DNA of 64,000 nt from Pycnococcus provasolii (taxonomy: Eukaryota; Chlorophyta; Pseudoscourfieldiophyceae; Pseudoscourfieldiales; Pycnococcaceae). Of this stretch, positions 18,901 to 25,300 are shown piece by piece. Numbering within the stretch: position 1 is the first letter of the stretch; each line of letters begins with the position of its first letter. A program made the translations under genes and the position numbers. The stretch is taken from NCBI GenBank assembly GCA_938743325.2, contig OW568900.1, forward strand, positions 1 to 64,000, read 5' to 3'. The notes under the pieces are model-generated. The model ran no database searches. It was not told the DNA's origin and saw only the letters and a program-made list of their open reading frames with translations.

Positions 18901-19266
18901 CTCCTTGAGGATCCGAATGTTCAGAAATATTTCCTCAAACAAACCTCGTACCTGAGGATGCAAGGCAATGTTCCCTCCGATGCAGAGATCGCACATGCCA
19001 AGAAAATCAAGGACATGCATATCTTGAGCATTGCCATGCGCTTCTTTCCGGCAGACAAGTTGCTTGAAGCAAATCGTTCAAGCGTCGTCGCGATGATGAG
19101 TGTCATCAAAGAAACGAACACGGTTCATTCCAACAGGTGGTGGTTTGGTCCCAACTCTGGCATTGGCTTGCGGTTCGGCTTGATCTCCAATTACGCCAAA
19201 TATATTGGAGAGCTCGTGGTCACTGAATGGGATAGGCGCAAGAAGCTCCTTCTTAAGAATGCATAA
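9988..19266 (+). CDS. Chimeric frame of shuffled type I polyketide synthase domains running into an unrelated frame
   Basis: One frame stays open for 3092 codons, but the domain order is not that of a working synthase. In order: a DH-like piece (HDHRVRGQGIFPGA, nt ~10250-10285), ACP pieces with AGLDSLGAVELRN, a KS piece starting at RWDAEAEALR with the active-site DTACSSAL (~11626), a KS C-terminal half with MHGTGTPLGDPIE joined directly to an ER Rossmann piece (VHAAAGGVGVAATQLA) and the start of a KR (VCGGLGNLGAL), that hybrid repeated in tandem, then the KR C-terminal half, an ACP, and an ER N-terminal half. No AT domain was recognised, and the KS lacks its N-terminus. From ~17365 the frame passes into unrelated sequence. 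Stop codons are rare in this composition (an antisense frame of ~780 codons is also open), so openness alone does not show expression. I think it most likely a decayed, recombined synthase locus. Confidence 0.6.
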   Translation: MRPKANPGTDGGGGRRRRLPRSRTAWCASILLVVTTLVALMGTTRRLRGVYHADRRWVTLTSHPMLAYGVVDDVSMIEMRSRGVAAYLHDHRVRGQGIFPGAEHFETASAAAVVLVGAHGEACCAALADVSIPAPLVLDGSAVDVTCALRVASGHVDVRSRTRGMSHLRGIVTRMTASSTSTADDAASSRSFERTSTSSMRARCTMGLQLPGTLVFDYPTVSAMASYVTSRLAPADDDIASVADSSLTSDGVMACVTSSAGCTPGEHVESGRRSDGIAGIPLDRWDAEAEALRKGDDASLVRRFGGFMRNVDMSADEPLMAAGLDSLGAVELRNAVETRMGLQLPGTLVLDYPTVSAMASYVTSRLAPDDEELAADDDIASVADSSLTSDGVMACVTSSAGCTPGEHVESGRRSDGIAGIPLDRWDAEAEALRTGDDASLVRRFGGFMRNVDMFDASCFGVSTAEAVLMDPQQRILPTLHASSSGEGAQTQQRCVAVGISSAEYARLATTHMSGGVTPYSATGASGSVACGRLSYIFDYTDFSISVDTACSSALTASVFAVPYARTSDKHAATLLGISLHLMPVTTKMFAVAGMLAPDGRCKTLDGGADGYVRGEAGGAVQIGGVSIGEGGGCSGGMGAVLRGCAVNQDGRSSALTAPNGPAQQDAIRAAMRHARVRDASTVTGLQMHGTGTPLGDPIEVGAATAVDLALSQAARTRGGERVLVHAAAGGVGVAATQLAGALDATVYATAGSSAKRHWVRSHAPAVRHVGSSRATTFPDVASMTLGAVDVVLNSLTSAGVVAATVSCMSSRARFVEIGKRDIWTAATLGAERSDATLRVVAVDFLPQAAMHRGMHRVATCASTMQYRPLSTTAHTLVRSHAALRQMSQARHVGKIIVACSPRAVRDDVLAGGVGDGVLVCGGLGNLGALTASWLASMSTCHLMPVTTKMFAVAGMLAPDGRCKTLDGGADGYVRGEAGGAVQIGGVSIGEGGGCSGGMGAVLRGCAVNQDGRSSALTAPNGPAQQDAIRAAMRHARVRDASTVTGLHMHGTGTPLGDPIEVGAATAVDLALSQAARTRGGERVLVHAAAGGVGVAATQLAGALDATVYATAGSSAKRHWVRSHAPAVRHVGSSRATTFPDVASMTLGAVDVVLNSLTSAGVVAATVSCMSSRARFVEIGKRDIWTAATLGAERSDATLRVVAVDFLPQAAMRRGMHRVATCASTMQYRPLSTTAHTLVRSHAALRQMSQARHVGKIIVACSPRAVRDDVLAGGVGDGVLVCGGLGNLGALTASWLASMSTCHLMPVTTKMFAVAGMLAPDGRCKTLDGGADGYVLAPDGRCKTLDGGADGYVRGEAGGAVQIGGVSIGEGGGCGGGMGAVLRGCAVNQDGRSSALTAPDGPAQQDAIRAAMRHARVRDASTVTGLQMHGTGTPLGDPIEVGAATAVDLALSQAARTRGGERVLVHAAAGGVGVAATQLAGALDATVYATAGSSAKRHWVRSHAPAVRHVGSSRATTFPDVASMTLGAVDVVLTSLTSAGVVAATVSCMSSRARFVEIGKLDIWTAATLGAERSDATLRLVAVDFLPQAAMRRGMHRVATCASTMQYRPLSTTAHTLVRSHAALRQMSQARHVGKIVVCSPRAVRDDVLAGGVGDGVLVCGGLGNLGALTASWLASMSTCHLMPVTTKMFAVAGMLAPDGRCKTLDGGADGYVRGEAGGAVQIGGVSIGEGGGCGGGMGAVLRGCAVNQDGRSSALTAPDGPAQQDAIRAAMRHARVRDASTVTGLQMHGTGTPLGDPIEVGAATAVDLALSQAARTRGGERVLGPNAVVHAGGVLADATLAQQRASGVRRVFAAKVDSLGTLVQATHANAVSAQVLFSSLAAFLGSPGQSNYCAANAALDAAAHASGERVLSLQWGAWIGGGMATNDTSTIGRMERAGVGVVTPEFGLAVLGGALSSLLRASAPGGAVLTVSPFDWTRFLAQQPAYADAAFFADVRAAEEGVAPLAETKSQQVAGTRRRRGAQPHAASEQHVQQQLSEAIRGVLGSDVSADEPLMAAGLDSLGAVELRNAVETRMGLQLPGTLVLDYPTVSAMASYVTSRLAPDDEELAADDDIASVADSSLTSDGVMACVTSSAGCTPGEHVESGRRSDGIDYPTVSAMASYVTSRLAPDDEELAADDDIASVADSSLTSDGVMACVTSSAGCTPGEHVESGRRSDGIAGIPLEGYWMRAGVRRCAAATPEHAVQLRPQPRGAIKDLIAVVEAAGNDASSTMMRVRVSAVGINFRDVLNVLGMYPGDPGPPGGDCAGTVARACARTAALGESVFGPAAGCLGNYVHAYGDTFAALPAHLRHEAAASMPTVFVTVDLALSQAARTRGGERVLVHAAAGGVGVAATQLAGALDATVYATAGSSAKRHWVRSHAPAVRHVGSSRATTFLDVASMTLGAVVVVLTSLTSAGVVKDRRKRTGLNNCSQFFFLFFFLSFLASFVGTSAAPGGLPSPPPSPPPSPPSPPPPSPPPSPPPPRQPPLDRNPTNTPGPILFCPLDGHMLVFEERGEGAETRYWWRCHQCDYAYVSSDDEEEEEEEEEEEEEEEEEEEVEEEEEEEEEEEEEEEEEEEEEEEEEEEEEEEEEEEEEEEEHVIDGDGVANFVEPMAGLSHVAKTLGPVFAFPPAWMDGDPKEGIESKICPAHENDKPTQEDVSAIVEKLKVAIGRDDKEIFTRSKAKVDRWILKSREQPSNAPPTGEEIKNVLEKWARLYLIVIGMKSREDVQNFSGVVYGLKFKVTAEKFKALEDFLALGEEDQRKKLNGENSSPDEWLKVLARLNALKLRLDAMKADRNGFRYIGITCEGPNPPEPRRSSHEKAGTKSIVGLAHMLTKEDASIFEAEVVGRYWDEDSAYSAEFCAILLNCITDEGVTLNIASGGAGDGPSGGGGGGGSGGGGGGGGGRAKAFTVSYKTMRVQTKFTYKGTLLEDPNVQKYFLKQTSYLRMQGNVPSDAEIAHAKKIKDMHILSIAMRFFPADKLLEANRSSVVAMMSVIKETNTVHSNRWWFGPNSGIGLRFGLISNYAKYIGELVVTEWDRRKKLLLKNA
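11725..15456 (+). repeat. Tandem 1083-bp KS-ER-KR hybrid units, three plus a partial fourth
   Basis: Units begin at 11725, 12808, 13891 and 15025, each at the HLMPVTTKMF codons. Units 1 and 2 are exactly 1083 bp (361 codons). Unit 3 is 1134 bp because of a 54-bp internal duplication (APDGRCKTLDGG repeated) and one missing codon (IIVACSPR becomes IVVCSPR). The fourth is cut inside the ER piece at GGERVL and continues into KR sequence. Copies differ by only a few substitutions, so the amplification is recent or homogenised. All length differences are multiples of three. Confidence 0.93.
16203..16660 (+). repeat. Duplicated ACP-linker block inside the polyketide synthase frame
   Basis: The block reading DYPTVSAMASYVTSRLAP through the Asp-rich DDEELAADDD linker to ESGRRSDGI occurs twice in direct succession (from ~16245 and ~16444). 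Two more copies lie at ~10636-10820 and ~11038-11240. All four are nearly identical, which indicates copying within the locus rather than independent carrier-protein domains. Confidence 0.85.
17437..19266 (+). other. Unrelated 3' part of the chimeric frame: zinc-ribbon-like, Glu tract, possible GIY-YIG-like domain
   Basis: After a Pro/Ser-rich stretch the frame shows FCPLDGHMLVF followed ~20 residues on by CHQCDYAYV, a spacing resembling RPB9/TFIIS-type zinc ribbons, though the first pair is C-x4-H. A tract of about 60 mostly Glu residues follows (nt 17722-17905). Further on, FRYIGITC, then RRSSHEK, a Glu-rich helix and LNIASGGAG are loosely reminiscent of GIY-YIG nucleases. The C-terminal ~130 residues match nothing I recognise. 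A pyrimidine run ending in TTTTTTAG at ~17436 looks like a splice acceptor, so the true gene may start elsewhere or be spliced. A first internal ATG is at ~17631. The domain names are tentative. Confidence 0.4.
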
Positions 19267-19357
19267 TAATACATACGGGAAAAGTGGGAAGAGAAGAAAA
19301 TGTGGGTGGTTTTTTGTAATGACGAATCAATAACTTTACAACAACTTCAAATACAAT
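19204..19357 (+). repeat. Right member of the ~155-bp inverted repeat pair
   Basis: Covers the last ~20 codons of the preceding frame and ~90 bases of its 3' flank. It matches the reverse complement of 9254-9411 from ATTGGAGAGCTC to CTTCAAATACAAT. No clean target-site duplication flanks the pair: the left outer bases are GTAGGCT and the right outer bases GTAGTCG. Confidence 0.9.
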
Positions 19358-19369
19358 GTAGTCGCATCT

Positions 19370-20185
19370 CGTCGTGCGATGCGCGCTGCGGTCAACGCAT
19401 GCGTCGCCCCCGAGATTCTCTCGCACGCTCCCTCGGAGCACCCACGGCTCCTGCGGAAGAAGTGCGATGTGTCGTCGCAGCCTCGCTAGGGGAACGGTCG
19501 TCACGTCGCGACCTCCGACGAGCAGGCTACCCGCGATATACCCGGGTCCAGGGTTGCGAATGAGCGCGGCGGCAAGAGAGCTCTTGCCAGATCCCGTTCG
19601 TCCGACCACCGCCAGTCTGCTTCCCGCGGGAATGTCAAGGTTTACGCCCCGCAGCACCGAGGAAGGTCCATGCGGTATCGCATCCAATAGCGTCGGAAGC
19701 GCACGCTGCTGTCAGCTGGCCATGCGTCCATCTCGAGCTCCTCCTTGGCTGTCAGCGCATCGGCGGATGCCTCTAATTCCGCATCCGGCCACTCCGGCGG
19801 CGACGACGTACCCTCGTCGTCGCTGTCGTTCTTCAAAAGAATCGCCCATGAGACGAAGTGTCTGCACCTCCGGCGTCGCCTCCTCGCTCACGCCTCGAAT
19901 GCGCTCGACGGCGTTCATTTCCACCTCTAGCTGCGTCGCCGTCTGAACGCCGCCGGCGAGAAGGTCCTGTCACCATGATTGCATTCGTGACGACGAGACC
20001 AGCGGCACCCGCGGTCAGCGATCCCGAGATGGCGAGAAGTCCACGCACGCGAAAGCTGCAAGAGGCAACGATCGCGGAGCTCAGCGCCTCCATAGACAAG
20101 CCTAGCCAGCAGTTGGCGCTCATCAGGTGGTAAAGCACAGCACTGCGACGGTCCACGCGGCGCGCCATCGCCTTGACGCACTTGC
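19370..20185 (-). pseudogene. ABCC (MRP-type) transporter fragment, TMD2 to NBD2, frameshifted
   Basis: Read on the minus strand, pieces of a multidrug-resistance-type ABC transporter occur in the right order: the second membrane domain (RVDRRSAVLYHLMSANCWLG), the linker hallmark VEMNAVERI, a WP-containing linker, then NBD2 with Walker A GRTGSGKSS and the Q-loop LLPQEPWVLRGSVREN. The frame changes at least three times, and the ABC signature and Walker B are absent, so it cannot encode a working transporter. The 5' end joins abruptly to SMC4 sequence at ~20185. The 3' end stops within NBD2 just before the inverted repeat at 19357. Confidence 0.85.
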
Positions 20186-20865
20186 GGATGAGATGTGCGC
20201 AGCTCAGGCTCCTTGTCCTTGATCAGCTTCTCCATCTGCACGAGCTGCTCCTTCGTCACCTCCGGCGCATCCGCACTGGATGCCGCACGGTTCGCAGCCT
20301 TGCCTCCTCCCGCTCCAAGTCGCATGCGTCCCTGAATCGGCTTCGCGCCTCCACCTGACATGGTTCCACTCGCCTCGATGAGCTCGCCCTTCACAGTGAC
20401 AACGCGCTGTGGCCTCGAGTGATCGGCGTACGCAAGCTTGGACGCCATGTCAAGACTGTCGGCGACGAGCGTGTTGCTACAGCGCGTAGTAGAATGCGAC
20501 GCGGTACTTCTCCTCGGACACGGCGATGAGGTCGAACAGGCGCATTCCATCAGCCTTGAACACGACCGCCATCTCGCTCGCAAGGTGGCGCTGCTTCTCG
20601 AGGATGAGGAACGTCGCGACGCCAACGCCCTTCGTGCGCTCAACAGCCTTATGAGCGTCCGCCGTGGTTTCCACGACCGTAGTAGTTGAGCTGCGGGCAT
20701 GCGGTGGACACCGCGACGTCGTACTTAGCGTCGATGGAGCCGAGGTCGCCGAGCTTCTCGCAGGACCCCGTGAGAATTTTGGAGCGCGAGCCCTCGAGCA
20801 GCGCGGCATGAATCGCCGTCTGGCTCTGCGACTCCTTACCAGCCTGTCTTTGCCTGTTCCACCTT
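20186..20865 (-). pseudogene. SMC4 hinge fragment, copy 1
   Basis: Minus-strand pieces match the condensin subunit SMC4 around the hinge: IDAKYDVAVSTACPQLNYY, then in another frame VGVATFLILEKQRHL and RLFDLIAVSEEKYRVAFYYA, then VVTVKGELIEASGTMSGGGA. The frame changes after LNYY by one extra base (GGTCGTGG where GTCGTGG is expected) and again downstream. The same first shift is present in all three copies, so it predates the tandem duplication. No ATPase heads are present. Confidence 0.85.
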
Positions 20866-20870
20866 GAAAA

Positions 20871-21016
20871 CTAACCAGCAGAATGAGCTTGCACAAGGCG
20901 CGAGAATGCGCCGCCGTCGCGTGCCGTTAATTCACTCGCGGGGCCCACCTCAGCCACACAACCCGCGTCGAGAATAGCCACCTGGCGATCGTGCGCATCG
21001 TGCGCATCGTGCGCAT
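20871..21016 (-). pseudogene. ABCC C-terminal tail fragment, copy 1
   Basis: The minus strand encodes DRQVAILDAGCVAEVGPASE then LTARDGGAFSRLVQAHSAG, the segment that follows the last nucleotide-binding domain in ABCC transporters. It is fused directly to SMC4 sequence on one side and to the 9-bp minisatellite on the other. An equivalent piece lies at 21993-22147. Confidence 0.75.
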
Positions 21017-21019
21017 TCG

Positions 21020-21987
21020 AATGCGCTCGACGGCGTTCATTTCCACCTCTAGCTGCGTCGCCGTCTGAACGCCGCCGGCGAGAAGGTCCTGTCACCATGA
21101 TTGCATTCGTGACGACGAGACCAGCGGCACCCGCGGTCAGCGATCCCGAGATGGCGAGAAGTCCACGCACGCGAAAGCTGCAAGAGGCAACGATCGCGGA
21201 GCTCAGCGCCTCCATAGACAAGCCTAGCCAGCAGTTGGCGCTCATCAGGTGGTAAAGCACAGCACTGCGACGGTCCACGCGGCGCGCCATCGCCTTGACG
21301 CACTTGCGGATGAGATGTGCGCAGCTCAGGCTCCTTGTCCTTGATCAGCTTCTCCATCTGCACGAGCTGCTCCTTCGTCACCTCCGGCGCATCCGCACTG
21401 GATGCCGCACGGTTCGCAGCCTTGCCTCCTCCCGCTCCAAGTCGCATGCGTCCCTGAATCGGCTTCGCGCCTCCACCTGACATGGTTCCACTCGCCTCGA
21501 TGAGCTCGCCCTTCACAGTGACAACGCGCTGTGGCCTCGAGTGATCGGCGTACGCAAGCTTGGACGCCATGTCAAGACTGTCGGCGACGAGCGTGTTGCT
21601 ACAGCGCGTAGTAGAATGCGACGCGGTACTTCTCCTCGGACACGGCGATGAGGTCGAACAGGCGCATTCCATCAGCCTTGAACACGACCGCCATCTCGCT
21701 CGCAAGGTGGCGCTGCTTCTCGAGGATGAGGAACGTCGCGACGCCAACGCCCTTCGTGCGCTCAACAGCCTTATGAGCGTCCGCCGTGGTTTCCACGACC
21801 GTAGTAGTTGAGCTGCGGGCATGCGGTGGACACCGCGACGTCGTACTTAGCGTCGATGGAGCCGATGTCGCCGAGCTTCTCGCAGGACCCCGTGAGAATT
21901 TTGGAGCGCGAGCCCTCGAGCAGCGCGGCATGAATCGCCGTCTGGCTCTGCGACTCCTTACCAGCCTGTCTTTGCCTGTTCCACCTT
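21020..21987 (-). pseudogene. ABCC TMD2 plus SMC4 hinge fragment, copy 2
   Basis: Same composition as copy 1: ABCC TMD2-linker at ~21020-21307, SMC4 hinge at ~21308-21987. It shares with copy 1 the His codon in ETTADAHKAVE, where copy 3 has Gln, and has a private change in the LGDIGSIDAK region (GATGTC for GAGGTC on the plus strand). It shares all frameshifts of copy 1. Confidence 0.82.
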
Positions 21988-21992
21988 GAAAA

Positions 21993-22147
21993 CTAACCAG
22001 CAGAATGAGCTTGCACAAGGCGCGAGAATGCGCCGCCGTCGCGTGCCGTTAATTCACTCGCGGGGCCCACCTCAGCCACACAACCCGCGTCGAGAATAGC
22101 CACCTGGCGATCGTGCGCATCGTGCGCATCGTGCGCATCGTGCGCAT
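21993..22147 (-). pseudogene. ABCC C-terminal tail fragment, copy 2
   Basis: Identical in content to 20871-21016, with one more 9-bp minisatellite unit at its outer edge. It separates units 2 and 3 of the array. Confidence 0.75.
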
Positions 22148-22150
22148 TCG

Positions 22151-23370
22151 AATGCGCTCGACGGCGTTCATTTCCACCTCTAGCTGCGTCGCCGTCTGAA
22201 CGCCGCCGGCGAGAAGGTCCTGTCACCATGATTGCATTCGTGACGACGAGACCAGCGGCACCCGCGGTCAGCGATCCCGAGATGGCGAGAAGTCCACGCA
22301 CGCGAAAGCTGCAAGAGGCAACGATCGCGGAGCTCAGCGCCTCCATAGACAAGCCTAGCCAGCAGTTGGCGCTCATCAGGTGGTAAAGCACAGCACTGCG
22401 ACGGTCCACGCGGCGCGCCATCGCCTTGACGCACTTGCGGATGAGATGTGCGCAGCTCAGGCTCCTTGTCCTTGATCAGCTTCTCCATCTGCACGAGCTG
22501 CTCCTTCGTCACCTCCGGCGCATCCGCACTGGATGCCGCACGGTTCGCAGCCTTGCCTCCTCCCGCTCCAAGTCGCATGCGTCCCTGAATCGGCTTCGCG
22601 CCTCCACCTGACATGGTTCCACTCGCCTCGATGAGCTCGCCCTTCACAGTGACAACGCGCTGTGGCCTCGAGTGATCGGCGTACGCAAGCTTGGACGCCA
22701 TGTCAAGACTGTCGGCGACGAGCGTGTTGCTACAGCGCGTAGTAGAATGCGACGCGGTACTTCTCCTCGGACACGGCGATGAGGTCGAACAGGCGCATTC
22801 CATCAGCCTTGAACACGACCGCCATCTCGCTCGCAAGGTGGCGCTGCTTCTCGAGGATGAGGAACGTCGCGACGCCAACGCCCTTCGTGCGCTCAACAGC
22901 CTTCTGAGCGTCCGCCGTGGTTTCCACGACCGTAGTAGTTGAGCTGCGGGCATGCGGTGGACACCGCGACGTCGTACTTAGCGTCGATGGAGCCGAGGTC
23001 GCCGAGCTTCTCGCAGGACCCCGTGAGAATTTTGGAGCGCGAGCCCTCGAGCAGCGCGGCATGAATCGCCGTCTGGCTCTGCGACTCCTTACCAGCCTGT
23101 CTTTGCCTATTCCACCTTGCCTCGCACCGTCGCGAGAGCCTGCGACAGCAGCGCTCTCCTTCTGCGTCGTCGCCGCGAGCTCCTTCTGCATGTCGCCGAG
23201 TTCTTTGGTGGCAGCCTTGAGCTCCTTCTCAGCCTTGGCGAGCGACTGCTCGTTCGCCTTGACGGACTCCGACGCGGATGCGTACTCGTCCTTCGCCTCC
23301 TTGAGATTCTTCTGGTGCTCGTCCTTCTTCGCCAGCAGCAGTTTGCGTTCCGCCACCGCCACCACACCTT
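22151..23370 (-). pseudogene. ABCC TMD2 plus longer SMC4 fragment, copy 3
   Basis: Carries the ABCC TMD2-linker piece (22151-22438) and SMC4 hinge sequence (22439-23100), then continues into SMC4 coiled coil (RKLLLAKKDEHQKNLKEAKD) up to ~23370, beyond the point where copies 1 and 2 switch to ABCC tail. It also keeps TADAQKAVE, the form I expect to be ancestral because SMC4 proteins have Gln here as far as I recall. It is therefore the best candidate for the founder of the array, but it has the same inactivating shifts. Confidence 0.82.
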
Positions 23371-23794
23371 CTAAGCACACGCCCAGTTGACGCGGAGAAT
23401 GACGGAGGGGTTCCGTGGCAGGCGGCAGCGCCCCGGAGGAAAAGAGTTGTTATTTTCAAGATTGGGGGTTGGGCGACGCCATCTCGCGCCATGGCGCCGC
23501 GCATCGCCATTAGTGCGTTGCATGCACGGTCGCGCTGGAGGTTCGTTGTGTGTGATGTAAGTTGTAATGTGTACATTGGTGAGGTGTGGTTGTTTTCCTT
23601 CCTTAGCTCGTCCTTAACGTACCTGTGTGGGACGCAATGTCGTCCAGAGTTGCGTCGATCCTCCATGGACATGAAGTCCCGTTAGAGCCTTCTTTCCCCG
23701 TTGTACCAAAGAGGCAAGAAACGACAGATGATAGGCACTTTGAGGAAAAGACAAAGTATAGGTGGTTAGGGTTTTAAGTTAGGGACTAAAACCT
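23371..23794. other. Gene-free spacer
   Basis: No frame longer than ~65 codons with recognisable content. It ends in degenerate telomere-like GTTAGGGTTTTAAGTTAGGG sequence. Confidence 0.5.
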
Positions 23795-23823
23795 TTAGGG
23801 TTAGGGTTAGGGTTAGGGTTAGG
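23795..23823 (+). repeat. Interstitial TTAGGG tract
   Basis: Four to five TTAGGG units in the orientation opposite to the terminal telomere. It opens a block of dispersed repeats. Confidence 0.9.
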
Positions 23824-23832
23824 TATATTCTC

Positions 23833-24003
23833 GAGCGCCTCTCTCTCTTTCTTCGAAAAGTGCACCTGGCTTAGCCGCGTCGAGCTCGCGCGCATCGCGG
23901 GTGGTAGTAGGCGCAAGGAGACACCTTTGGGCAACTTTTGTGAATGCTGGCGAAGCGCTCGGTACCCACAACGTTCACGCGACGCCCATGAACGTAACCC
24001 CGA
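23833..24003 (+). repeat. Dispersed subtelomeric repeat, plus-oriented copy
   Basis: Contains the words TGGTAGTAGGCGCAAGGAGA, CAACTTTTGTGAATGCTGGC and CGCGACGCCCATGAACGTAA. Its reverse complement aligns over ~130 bases with each unit of the tandem pair that follows, so the three form an inverted arrangement. Confidence 0.85.
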
Positions 24004-24012
24004 CAACGCAGC

Positions 24013-24386
24013 CAGCCCTTCGGTTAGGGTTTTAAATTAGGGTTAGGGTTAATGTTCATGCAAGTCGCGTGAACGTTGTGCGCATCAAGCGCTTCGCCAG
24101 CATTGACAAAAGTTGCGCACAGGTGTCTCCTCGCGCCTACTACCACCCGCGACGAACGCATGCACGCTGCGCCAAAGCCATTCGACATTTGCCACCATGC
24201 AGCCCTTCGGTTAGGGTTTTAGATTAGGGTTAGGGTTAATGTTCATGCAAGTCGCGTGAACGTTGTGCGCATCAAGCGCTTCGCCAGCATTGACAAAAGT
24301 TGCGCACAGGTGTCTCCTCGCGCCTACTACCACCCACGACGAACGCATGCACGCTGCGCCAAAGCCATTCGACATTTGCCACCCTG
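24013..24386 (-). repeat. Tandem pair of 187-bp dispersed repeats with telomere-like heads
   Basis: Units 24013-24199 and 24200-24386 are nearly identical. Each starts CAGCCCTTCGGTTAGGG with a short TTAGGG run and continues with the dispersed repeat in the orientation opposite to 23833-24003. Another telomere-like run (GTAGGGTTAGGGCTAGGG) follows at ~24385. The stretch 24420-25300 holds no gene I can support. It includes a C11/T9 homopolymer run at ~24490 and a GTTTGCGGCAAAC palindrome at ~24549. Confidence 0.88.
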
Positions 24387-25025
24387 TAGGGTTAGGGCTA
24401 GGGTTTTGGATTAGGATTACTGTTACCGTTATTTAAAGCCGTTGATTTGAAAAGAATAAATCTTATCTCCATGCAAATTCTTTCCTTTCTCCCCCCCCCC
24501 CTTTTTTTTTCCCCGGCTTTTTGTGGCGGTAGCGGTTTCCCCCCCGGCGTTTGCGGCAAACGGCCCCGGACCCCTTCCTTTGATCTTTCTTGGTTCATCA
24601 ACAATGGGTCAAACACATGCAACCAGCATCTCGGCCTTCGAAGGTAAACTCCTCGCATTCACCTTGCACGAATACGCCGTTGTTCCTTGCACAAACGATC
24701 TTGTTATCTCCCCTTGATCTAACCTTTACACCTCTATCCCGACTGCCTCTTCTTGCGACCTCTTATTGCAGAACGGAGCAAAAAAAAATGTATCGTTAAA
24801 ATCAGACTGGGAATATGTATTTCATCGTTAGGTCGAGATTGGGGAGTTGTTGTAGTTGGTATGAAAGTAGAACTTACGTCTGCCGTCCTGACCAACATTT
24901 AGACGATGTCGCCAATTGAGGTTATTCAACCTTTGATTTTTCTCATAACGAATAGGCCTGGTAGTGATAATGAGTGAGCGTATTGTTTATTCTGCTGATT
25001 GCAGTGTGCTTTTGAAAAATATACT

Positions 25026-25105
25026 CACAACACGGGGGATCGAACCCCGATCTACAGATTTCGCGGGGTATCTGCGTTTAGGGGTTTGGATGTGCCACAA
25101 AATAG
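25026..25105 (-). other. tRNA T-arm/B-box-like sequence, no complete tRNA fold found
   Basis: On the minus strand CGGGGTTCGATCCCCCG forms a 5-bp stem with a 7-base TTCGATC loop and contains a perfect Pol III B-box. Upstream, CAGAT and ATCTG could pair as an anticodon stem, but around a 10-base loop. No matching 7-bp acceptor stem or D-arm is visible upstream or in a permuted position downstream. It may be a tRNA relic or a tRNA-derived repeat head. Confidence 0.3.
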
Positions 25106-25300
25106 AAACTGAGAATCGTACATCACGTGAAAAGGCGAAAAGCCGGAAACTCACATAAGTGGGCCATTTGTTCCATTTACGAAACGAACGTGTCGTGTCG
25201 TCCGTCGTTGTCGTCGTCTGCTGCAGGTGTACAACTTTCTTTCAACCACCACTATACGGTGCCACGTTCCGAACGAAGAACAACAATTCAACAAACAACC

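Larger units (their letters stand above)
19898..23119. repeat. Tandem array of ABCC-SMC4 chimeric units, three copies
   Basis: Units start at 19898, 21020 and 22151 at the same AATGCGCTCGACGGCGTTC word. Spacings are 1122 and 1131 bp. The 9-bp difference is one extra unit of a CGTGCGCAT minisatellite at the junction (two copies before unit 2, three before unit 3, plus a partial). Units are almost identical. Each carries ABCC TMD2-linker sequence followed by an SMC4 hinge piece. Units 1 and 2 then switch to an ABCC C-terminal tail, whereas unit 3 continues into genuine SMC4 coiled coil after ~23119. Confidence 0.93.

Noticed and set aside
19253-19687. An intact small ABC ATPase gene on the minus strand.
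   Set aside because: Walker A and Q-loop are present, but the signature and Walker B are missing, and upstream ABCC pieces continue in other frames, so it is a fragment.
20438-20689. Plus-strand small proteins repeated three times in the ABCC-SMC4 array.
   Set aside because: They are antisense to the SMC4 hinge sequence and identical because the DNA is triplicated; no independent evidence of coding.
24603-24717. An ATG followed by MGQTHATSIS, recalling the myristoylated start of gammaretroviral Gag.
   Set aside because: Only ~38 codons, no similarity after the first four residues, and no other retroviral part nearby. Chance match.
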